From Brachionus koreanus (taxonomy: Eukaryota > Rotifera > Eurotatoria > Ploima > Brachionidae), in assembly GCA_016987375.1 (NCBI GenBank), contig PJRA01000011.1:1685365-1695606 (forward strand): a stretch of 10,242 nt of DNA, in the 5' to 3' direction. A program made the translations under genes and the position numbers. The stretch's first letter is position 1; the number at the start of each line of letters is the position of its first letter. Shown here piece after piece: positions 1 to 6,933 of the stretch. The notes beneath the pieces are model-generated. The model made no database searches. It was not told where the DNA came from and saw only the letters and a program-made list of their open reading frames with translations.

Positions 1-829
1 TTTTGAAAAAAATCAAAGATTTATTTAGAATAAAAACTATTTTAAGTTAATTACGTTAATTTATAATTCTTGTTATTATAAACTTATTTTTAAAAAAAAT
101 ACATTTTTTTAGTTTTAGGAATAATTTAAGCTTCTAAATTATGAAATTATTTCTAATAAGTCATCTAATTTAAAAAATTAAATCGTAAACTTTGAAACCG
201 TATATTTCATTTTTTTTAAGGCAAATATCGTTTTAACTAAGCGCGATAAAAATAATAAACCCTTTAAAAAGTTGCACTTCTTTAAAATTTAAAGAAAAAA
301 TTGAAATATTTTTTGATTATATTTATTCTGAAAGATCATAAAATTTACATTCTACACTCTGGTGTATATTGTTATTAAAAAAAAAAGAATGTTCAAAATT
401 GACAAAATGAAAATAATCTTTTATTTTTAAATTTTCATCATTTTAGATTGTTTCTGCAATTTTTCAGAAAATTAAAAAAAACTCTAACAAAATTCAAAAA
501 TTTCTTTATTTTTGCACAAAAAATCTAAAAACATGAAAATCTAAAAATGTAAAATTATTTTCATTTTGCCTCAAAATTTTTATGTAACTGAAAAAAGGCC
601 AAAATAAAAACCTTTTTTTTCACTTGTAATTGTCCCAGCAATCACTTTTAACCCTTATGTCTTTTTACTAACAAAAGACTTAATAATTTTTCTTTGTTTT
701 CATTAATAATTCTGAAAAATTCGGAAGATTATTAAAGTGGTTTATTGCAACGCATAGAATAAAAAAATGCGTAAAATCAATTAACAGATTATGTGCAAGA
801 AGTATTAAAAAAAATTTTTGTTTTTTTGC
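1..829. other. AT-rich non-coding flank
   Basis: I see no convincing coding exon, RNA gene or long ORF in this stretch. It is dominated by A and T runs. The only structure that stands out is the inverted repeat at 403-568, listed separately. It lies downstream of the minus-strand phosphatase gene and of the retroelement remnant, so it may be ordinary intergenic DNA or an intron of a gene outside the window. Confidence 0.6.
403..568. repeat. 57-bp imperfect inverted repeat with 52-base loop
   Basis: The left arm is 403-459 and the right arm 512-568. Aligned without gaps, the left arm and the reverse complement of the right arm agree at 49 of 57 positions by hand count. The first 15 bases (CAAAATGAAAATAAT) are identical, and the inner end TGCAA is also shared. 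The transcript of either strand could fold into a long hairpin with a loop at 460-511. No flanking target-site duplication was identified. It could be a MITE-like palindrome, the source of a double-stranded RNA, or a chance inverted duplication. Low sequence complexity raises the chance background, but 49 of 57 ungapped matches containing several G and C matches is more than I would expect by chance. Confidence 0.7.
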
Positions 830-1010
830 TTTAAAAATAATTGAACTTCAACTGCATCCACTTCCAACTTATTCCAGTCATTAACTACACGGTTTGAGAA
901 GAAGTTGTGTCGTTGAGCACAATTCTTGATTATCTATCTTTTAATTTTGTATGGATGGCTTCTTGTACTTCTGCTTGAAAAAGTAATGTTAATATAAACA
1001 AGAATAAGCT
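830..1010 (-). mobile_element. Decayed non-LTR retrotransposon (LINE) reverse transcriptase C-terminus
   Basis: Read on the minus strand, this stretch encodes a recognisable tail of a LINE-type RNA-directed DNA polymerase. The residues STRSHPYKIKR match the usual S-TRGHxxKLxx segment. They are followed after a short gap by RHNFFSNRVVNDWNKL, which matches the very common FFSxRVVxxWNxLP block that ends CR1/Jockey/RTE-like reverse transcriptases. An in-frame TAG falls between the two blocks, and further stops lie upstream, so this is a dead fragment. The stretch is visibly richer in G and C than its flanks, and the richer composition continues to about 1200, so degraded reverse-transcriptase sequence may extend that far although I cannot read it. 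The element's 3' end would lie to the left of 830. The exact clade cannot be settled from this tail. Confidence 0.72.
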
Positions 1011-1408
1011 ACAGCTAGCAGTCTTGCGAAGATGTCTTACTAGGAAGATTTCAATAATCTAAAATATATTGCTATGACCGCATGTTTGATGAAGAGGGTT
1101 TCTTTACATATCTATTTGTAAAGAAGTTAGTCTTTTGCAAGCAGTAGGTTGAAGATTGGCCAAAGATTAAGAGGTCCGATTTTGTAATATTTACATTGAG
1201 GAGTTGTTATTTTTAAAATGATTTTTTTTACTATTAAAAAATATATAAATTTAATATTTCAAATTGTTTATTTTTATCAATTGCGTTCTATTTGTGAAGA
1301 CAGAGGAATAATAAATAAATATCAGATAAGAAAATTATTTTCCAAAAATTCAAGTCTTATTTCATAAAATAAATATTAAAATTCATTAAATATTTTTTTA
1401 TTTAAGTC
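1011..1408. other. Spacer; possible unreadable continuation of the retroelement
   Basis: Bases 1011 to about 1200 share the higher G+C content of the reverse-transcriptase fragment but give no alignable protein in any frame on the minus strand. From about 1200 onward the sequence returns to AT-rich DNA downstream of the phosphatase gene. No ORF or RNA gene was seen. Confidence 0.4.
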
Positions 1409-1414
1409 TTTATT
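1409..1414 (-). promoter_or_regulatory. Poly(A) signal of the phosphatase gene
   Basis: TTTATT on the plus strand gives a canonical AATAAA on the minus strand. It lies 16 bases beyond the TAG stop of the phosphatase ORF, implying a very short 3' UTR. A second AATAAA follows at 1397-1402. The motif is frequent in AT-rich DNA, so only its position supports it. Confidence 0.5.
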
Positions 1415-1430
1415 TTTAAATAATAAAGAG

Positions 1431-2129
1431 CTAATTTTGTGAATAAACAGCTTGTGCCTGATAGATCGGGTTGTTTGTTTTCAAGTTCATTTTCTTGATT
1501 TGATTTAGACGATAGGCTCTGGCATATTCGAGTTCGAAATCATAAAAGCCGAGTATATTCCTAAATCCAGTGTTGGGGCGCACTTGTGGTCGCAGACTAG
1601 AGACCATGGTATAGGCTTGATTCAACCTTAGATTGTAGCGGAACATTAGATATGCAATTACAATAGTTGCTGAGCGCGATATTCCACGAGCACAGTTAAC
1701 AATTATTTTTCCACCGGATCTCAAACAATCGTCGATAAACATAAACGCTAGGTCAAAGTCTGGCCGTATGTTATAGGATTCGAAATCTTTTGCGCCCATT
1801 TGCAAAATTTTTATATTCCTATCCGAATATTCTTGAGTATTTAAACTCAATTCCTTTGCCATATTAAGCACATGTGTAAAGCCGTTGGCACTCAATTCGG
1901 CGGTGTTTTTTATCGAATTGTGTCCGCCTAGGTACAAAAAATTTGGTATGATCTGCGAGGCAGCATCGCCGTTTACTCTCATGTACTCCTCTAAAAATTT
2001 CTGCTTCCTGTAAAGACGAAACGCGTCCAAATAGGAATTCTGCGTACTGCTAGTCATGATTGTAGTGTTTTGCTTTGCAATGGTACTTTTCTTGGCATTA
2101 TCTCTTCTGAATAATTTATCCAAGTTCAT
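1431..2129 (-). CDS. Atypical dual-specificity protein phosphatase, HC-to-NC active site
   Basis: This 232-residue ORF is a DUSP (cysteine phosphatase acting on phospho-Ser/Thr/Tyr, usually cytosolic). Residues 1-55 are a variable Lys-rich N-terminus. The catalytic domain runs from about residue 57 to 212: it opens with IPNFLYLGG, holds the general-acid Asp115 in GAKDFESYNI (aligned with the ND-T region of DUSP3), and has the phosphate loop NCARGISRSAT with nucleophile Cys146, Arg152 and Ser153. It ends with the usual RPNTGFRNILGFYDFE segment. The size matches small atypical DUSPs without a rhodanese (MKP) domain. One key residue is odd: the His that normally precedes the catalytic Cys is Asn145 (codon AAC). 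The start chosen is the first in-frame ATG. The frame stays open upstream to a stop at 2232-2234 without another ATG, so an upstream exon is possible. The stop is TAG. No intron is needed. The biological substrate is unknown. Confidence 0.9.
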   Translation of the reverse strand: MNLDKLFRRDNAKKSTIAKQNTTIMTSSTQNSYLDAFRLYRKQKFLEEYMRVNGDAASQIIPNFLYLGGHNSIKNTAELSANGFTHVLNMAKELSLNTQEYSDRNIKILQMGAKDFESYNIRPDFDLAFMFIDDCLRSGGKIIVNCARGISRSATIVIAYLMFRYNLRLNQAYTMVSSLRPQVRPNTGFRNILGFYDFELEYARAYRLNQIKKMNLKTNNPIYQAQAVYSQN

Positions 2130-2155
2130 TGTTGAATTACTCTTTCGAATTTCAT
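2126..2155 (-). promoter_or_regulatory. Possible 9-codon uORF overlapping the phosphatase start (ATGA)
   Basis: An ATG at 2155 on the minus strand opens a short frame (MKFERVIQQ) whose TGA stop at 2128-2126 overlaps the phosphatase ATG as ATGA. If the transcript begins upstream of 2155, ribosomes would finish this uORF exactly on the main start, a layout that can permit reinitiation. It would be irrelevant if the true N-terminus comes from an upstream exon spliced into the open frame at 2130-2231. Confidence 0.3.
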
Positions 2156-2234
2156 TTGTTCGAATTTGCTCGCAATCTTTTCTTAGTCTAGCTGGATTTT
2201 CAGTTGAAAACAGTTTTTCCTTAGATATTCTTTA

Positions 2235-4179
2235 TTTTTAAACAAAAGATTATTTATTAAAGAGCTATAACAAAAAAAAATAAATATATATGTGCAATTT
2301 TATATTTGAGTATTAAGTATCAAAGCATCTCTTAAATGCAATTTATTTATTTTTAAATGCTTTTTTTCAATTAACTCTTTATTTCAAGAGAATCTAATTT
2401 AGCTAAGATTATTATCTTGAAAAAGCATTAAAATTTTTACTTAATTGCCTCTGTTTCACCTTGTTTTATAAATTTTAAGCAAGTTTGATGAGTATTGGTG
2501 GCTTTTTTTGAGCAATTTTTTTGGTAATTAGTCGGATTGGCTTGAAACAAATGAAACTTGTAATGGCGCAAATAGACTGATTTGTCTTTTAACTTGCTAT
2601 CTATCATTTTTGAATGATCTATTTTTGAAAAAAAAAAAAAAAAAATTTTTATTCAAACAATTAAATTGCATTAATCGACTAAGATAATTAATAAATTTAT
2701 TTATAGCTAGATTTTATAAGCGCACGCAAATCTAAATTTAAATTACAAAAAACTCTAAAAAATAAATAAACTATTTGTCAACTAGATTTTATATTCTCAA
2801 TAAACTTAGCGTTTGATTTGAACCCATATTGTCACGAATTAAATCTGAAAATATCGTTCATTTGCAAAGGTTGCTCGAGTTTTATTTTTGTTTATTTTTT
2901 AAGATTAATTGAATTTTAATTAATTTTAGAGAAAAAAAATATGGGTCTGAGTTGATTATTAATTTTGGTATGATTGGAAGCCATTTTCAATCTTCGATCA
3001 AAATTAATTTAAATTTGAAACCATTTAGTTAGTGATGCAATTAATGATTTAGCTCTTTATCATTAGGCAATTAAGTAGAAATTTTTTTTTTTTTATAAAC
3101 TTTATTTTTAATTAGAAAATTTTGATTAATGTTTTGTTTTTTTTTTTGAAAACAAAAATTTCTATTTATATTCTATTTGGATATGCATAATGATTTTGCA
3201 AATTTATATTAGAGCCTGATGCTTAATTTGGTTGACAATCAAAATTTATAGATATTAATTTAAATCAAATGAACATGGTTCATCATTTAGAAAAAAAAAA
3301 CTATTTTTCAAATTTGTACAATAAAAGTGAATATTAAATGAAAAAAAGATAAAACTTCAAGGGAAAAAAAGGAAATGGTAAGCCAGTTAAATGAAGCCTT
3401 TAATGTTAGTGGTAATCGACTCAATTTGATTATTAAATCAACGAGTTTATATCGAAATGAAAAGCTAAATTAGCAAAAATTTTACATTAAATTTACTTAA
3501 TATTCTTGGACATTTTAGTTTAATTTTCTATAAAAAATCTTTTCAAAATTACTTTAAAGAATCTATTTTTAAATTAAAGTATGCAAAAGTATTGTTTAAA
3601 ATTCTTTTTTATCTTATTTATAAAGCTACAAAATTACTTTATAAAAGGCTGTTTGTAGTTTTTTTCCTAATTCTTCTAAATAAGATATCAAAAATATTAG
3701 TATGAATAATAAATTAGATACTAAAATTATTATAGTTAATTTATACATTATAGGCTTTAAAAACAGGCTTTTATACGAACAAATTAAGTTTAGATAATTT
3801 TATGTCGTTTTTTTAATTTTGACCAAAAATTTTTTGATCAAAAAATAAATTCAAAATTCTACTAGCTTTTTTTTTAAATATTAAAAGTAGGTTCTGTAAA
3901 TAATAAGCATGGTGCAATATTCAAAGTTGAATTTTTAGAATATTCTGATAAAACTCTGCATAACTTGAATTTAGTAAAAATTGACTGTATTACATTTTAA
4001 AATTGATGCAACAATCAATATTGCATTATATTACATCTACAGAACTGGTAAAAGCCCTTAAGAAAAATAAAATTATAACCATTTTTAGTAACAAATTACA
4101 CAAAACCCAAAATATTTGATCAGCCGATAAGTTTTTTTGTGTTCACAATTTTCAAAATTTTAAAACTGATAAGAAAAAC
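2235..4179. other. Intergenic spacer, AT-rich, no gene seen
   Basis: This stretch of about 1.9 kb between the phosphatase 5' end and the receptor 3' end shows only short frames in all readings. It includes an A-run of 18 bases at 2628-2645 and many shorter T and A runs. It should contain the promoter and any 5' UTR exon of the minus-strand phosphatase. I cannot point to a specific core promoter: TATA-like strings are everywhere in this composition. Confidence 0.55.
2628..2645. repeat. Poly(A) homopolymer run, 18 bases
   Basis: An uninterrupted run of 18 A, the longest homopolymer I found in the window. It is not clearly attached to a retroposed sequence, and no target-site duplication was recognised. 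Confidence 0.6.
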
Positions 4180-4185
4180 TTTATT
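4180..4185 (-). promoter_or_regulatory. Poly(A) signal of the receptor gene
   Basis: TTTATT on the plus strand reads AATAAA on the minus strand, 26 bases past the receptor TGA stop. Like the phosphatase gene, the receptor seems to have a very short 3' UTR. Chance occurrence is possible given the composition. Confidence 0.5.
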
Positions 4186-4211
4186 TAAATTAAAAAAAAT
4201 AAATATTTTAA

Positions 4212-5501
4212 TCAATTGACTATATCATTCTCAAGTTTTGTTAACTCTACGTTAGCATCATTATTATTTTTATTAATAGCCCTTTGCTTCTCCTTTTCGT
4301 ACATACAATACAAAAAATAAAGATCTAACTGATCATATTCAGTTGATGAAAGTCTATTTTGATTATTTTCCAATTGACGCATAATCTCTAAGGCAACAGT
4401 TGGCCGCCTAGCAAGAGCTTCTTCGGCCAAATCGTACTCAAGACTAGCACAAGATATACATCTCTTGAACTCGATTCTCATAAATGAAGACGAATACAAG
4501 TAAATAATCCAATTAAATCCATGTCTAGAAAATTGAATTGTATTGAGAAAATTTAGCAAAACTCGACCATAATTTTTTTCCACTATTTGATGGTGCCAAA
4601 ATGCATAAGCAATGGTGCTTGGCAAAGTTGTGCATATAAAAGAAATGGTCAAAAACATGAGCAGTCTAGTGACAAATTTTTGTCCGAATTTTGCTTTTTG
4701 TATGTTATACTCGCTAGCATGTCGCGCTGCATCTCTTGTCAAATGAATCACTATTGAATTTAGAATGGCTAGTAATGGAAAAGGAATCAGGCTGTATAAG
4801 CACAAATGCAATATATTCCACACTTTTAGTAGTCTATCTTCATCGTCATAGCATTGCCACATAGTAACAATGTTATCATCAGTGTTTTTATGTTTTATTT
4901 TATTCTCTTTGATTAAATAATCCAATTCATATATATTAGGATATTCTGGGTCATCTTTTTCTTTAAAAACTTTAACTTTAATTAAACCATTATTACCGAG
5001 ATTGATTGGAATTGTTATATTTAAAAATAAAAAAAATACAATTGAGCCAGCAATGATGCAGTTTGCTAGTTTGATGTGTGTACATTTGGAGCGCCAGAAT
5101 GGTGAAACAATTATCAAAAGTCGATCTATTGTAATCACACAAAGCAAGAATGAACTCAACTGAAGGCTCGTAAATGACATGTAAGCTATTGCTTTGCAGC
5201 AGAATGGGGAAAAATTTTCTAGTCTTTTTATGTGAGACTCGTCATTAAGCTGTCTGTAAACAGAACTTAGAAACCACCCGTACAAAGACACTGTATCTAT
5301 TAAGGCCAATGCGGATAGATAGCGCATACTCGACACAATTCGGATTCGTTTTCGACTTAGCAAATAAAAACATGTTAAATTACCTACAGTTCCGAAGAAT
5401 ATGATAAAAAAATCAATAATACTAATGACATCTAGTAGAGTATGATTTGTTTCATAGTAGATGAACTGGTATTTGGAGTCATTCGAAAATTTCATCATCA
5501 T
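4212..5501 (-). CDS. Rhodopsin-class G-protein-coupled receptor, neuropeptide-receptor-like
   Basis: A 429-residue, single-exon seven-helix receptor expected at the plasma membrane. Visible class A landmarks are: TM1 about 23-48 with G40-N41; TM2 about 59-82 with Asp69 in LSALALIDT; TM3 about 102-130 with Cys102 and the D126-R127-L128 motif in place of DRY; TM4 about 142-163, lacking the usual Trp; a long charged second extracellular loop with Cys217, which would pair with Cys102; TM5 about 228-254 with Pro240; TM6 about 276-301 with Leu293-Pro294; TM7 about 313-336 with NWIIY (330-334) in place of NPxxY. Two N-terminal sequons (Asn7, Asn19) and tail cysteines 348/351 (possible palmitoylation) fit. 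The tail of about 85 residues is charged. The family style resembles invertebrate peptide receptors of the FMRFamide-receptor type; the ligand cannot be told. The start is the first of three consecutive ATGs, shortly after an in-frame stop at 5508-5510. The stop is TGA. Confidence 0.88.
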   Translation of the reverse strand: MMMKFSNDSKYQFIYYETNHTLLDVISIIDFFIIFFGTVGNLTCFYLLSRKRIRIVSSMRYLSALALIDTVSLYGWFLSSVYRQLNDESHIKRLENFSPFCCKAIAYMSFTSLQLSSFLLCVITIDRLLIIVSPFWRSKCTHIKLANCIIAGSIVFFLFLNITIPINLGNNGLIKVKVFKEKDDPEYPNIYELDYLIKENKIKHKNTDDNIVTMWQCYDDEDRLLKVWNILHLCLYSLIPFPLLAILNSIVIHLTRDAARHASEYNIQKAKFGQKFVTRLLMFLTISFICTTLPSTIAYAFWHHQIVEKNYGRVLLNFLNTIQFSRHGFNWIIYLYSSSFMRIEFKRCISCASLEYDLAEEALARRPTVALEIMRQLENNQNRLSSTEYDQLDLYFLYCMYEKEKQRAINKNNNDANVELTKLENDIVN

Positions 5502-5507
5502 AAAAAA

Positions 5508-5516
5508 TTATGGCAT
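5508..5516 (-). promoter_or_regulatory. Two-codon minimal uORF (ATG CCA TAA) before the receptor start
   Basis: On the minus strand ATGCCATAA lies six bases ahead of the receptor's triple ATG. It is preceded directly by a splice-acceptor-like TATTTTAG (AG at 5518-5517). If the mature 5' end lies upstream, or is produced by splicing at that AG, this tiny uORF would be the first start codon met. Its regulatory effect is an inference. Confidence 0.35.
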
Positions 5517-5518
5517 CT

Positions 5519-6821
5519 AAAATATTATTTGAATTGAAAAAAAATTATCTCATTTTAATAATCCTTGGAAAAATGATATCAAGAATCAAGAAAAAGTTTC
5601 TTTCTTAATTAAAAATTCATATTTTAATGAAAGTATTTTTTATCATGAATAAAAGATTTTTCATCATTTTTATTTTTGACTAATAGATCTTGATCTTGAC
5701 AAATAGACCAGACAGTTGTTTTATCATGTATTATGAAGATAAAGCTTTAATTTATTTGAAAACAATGCTAAAATGACATTCGAAAATAAAAATCAAATTA
5801 GCTAAATTAAAATTTTATTATAAAATAATTAAAATTTTAAAATTTATTCGAAAAAGCTTATGCAATTTTGAACGCAATTCAATTCTAAGCTTAAATAGGT
5901 AAATAATCCAAAAAATGAAATGAAAAACAAGCATATACTTTGTTTTAGCAAAGTTTTTTTTTTCAGAGTTACATTAGAGGCTACATTATTTCTACATTTA
6001 AAACTTATGCTAAAAGTGATAATAGAAATTAAGCATAATTTTTACAGAAAAGTTAAATAATTAGATAATTTTAAGAAATTTTATCAACATTTATAATCTG
6101 ATATTCTATAACCAAGCTCTAATTTGCTCAGCTTCAATTGATTTCGATTAATTTTTTGAAGATAAGATTGAAATGAAAAAAATCAGCCCTAAAACCAATT
6201 TCATTTATTTGTAAAAATTATTTATCTATGCATATTGATATTTCTGTAAATTTAAGATTTTTTTTTTCAAATAATTGTTTTAAAAATCTAACTGATTAAC
6301 TAAAAATTCTAAATCGGTTTTTATTTTTTTGTTAATAAATATATTTATTTATGATATATTTGTTGTTGAATTAAGTCATATTGATGATTAAAAAACATCA
6401 TATTTCACTCCTTATCAAAACCTAATAAACACAAATCTAGTCAAATTTTTTCATAGATAAAAATAATTTCCTTCAAAAAAGATTAAGATAGCATTTAAAA
6501 TTTTTCGAGTGTGATTTCATTAAAGGTTTCAAAATAAAAATGTTTCAAGATGACATTTAAAAAAAAAGCCTTTATCTAAATTATATTCCATTGTTTTGCA
6601 GGAAATCGATTAGCTCATAATTTAATCTAAATATCAAGCTTAGCAATTTTTTTAATTACATAAATCTATATAAACAACTTTATATTTTATTTATTTTATG
6701 ATTTTTTATTCTAAAAATTTCTCTGGAGCAAAAATCGTTTTTTTACCATCAAATTCTATAGAAGATTAAACAAAAAATATTGAAAAATATATATTTGCTA
6801 ATGTTGACTATTTTTACAAAG
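5519..6821. other. Divergent intergenic region between receptor and protease
   Basis: The receptor reads leftward from 5501 and the protease rightward from 6823, so this 1.3-kb stretch should hold both promoters. I see no ORF of note. An acceptor-like TTGTTTTGCAG ends at 6601 and a second, TTTTTACAAAG, ends at 6821, one base before the protease ATG. Either could bound a 5' UTR intron. No reliable TATA or initiator element can be singled out. Confidence 0.45.
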
Positions 6822-6822
6822 A

Positions 6823-6933
6823 ATGGACTCAATTCCTCCGGTTGACTTTGATCCTAAATCTAAAATTAATACAGTGTCAAAGGATTTGATTTATCCAAAT
6901 TTTCAGAACACGTCCAGAACATTAGATTATTTA
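6823..6933 (+). CDS. Protease exon 1: cytoplasmic N-terminus
   Basis: It begins at ATG 6823 (MDSIPPVDFDPKSK...) and gives 37 codons, ending phase 0 at donor GTAAAT. The frame would otherwise stop five codons later. The peptide is polar with no signal sequence. The ATG is preceded by an acceptor-like ACAAAG with only one base between, so the true 5' UTR may be added by splicing. The alternative, that translation starts in an unseen upstream exon, cannot be excluded. Confidence 0.65.

Noticed and set aside
2056..2241. Plus-strand 61-residue hydrophobic ORF
   Set aside because: It lies antisense to the phosphatase N-terminus and its upstream open frame; its leucine-rich content is explained by the complementary strand. 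No family features.
2916..2984. Minus-strand 22-codon ORF starting with a good context (AAAATGG)
   Set aside because: Too short, has no donor site that would link it to the phosphatase exon, and no recognisable product.
3077..3163. Inverted repeat AGAAATTTTT / AAAAATTTCT
   Set aside because: Only ten bases of A/T-dominated sequence; not distinguishable from background in this composition.
5683..5713. Tandem-looking TTGACTAATAGATC / TTGACAAATAGACC and doubled GATCTT
   Set aside because: Two short imperfect copies only; no array or flanking structure.
6591..6601. Acceptor-like TTGTTTTGCAG upstream of the protease gene
   Set aside because: No open frame follows it in phase with exon 1 and no matching donor could be fixed; it may bound a 5' UTR exon but is unsupported by sequence alone.
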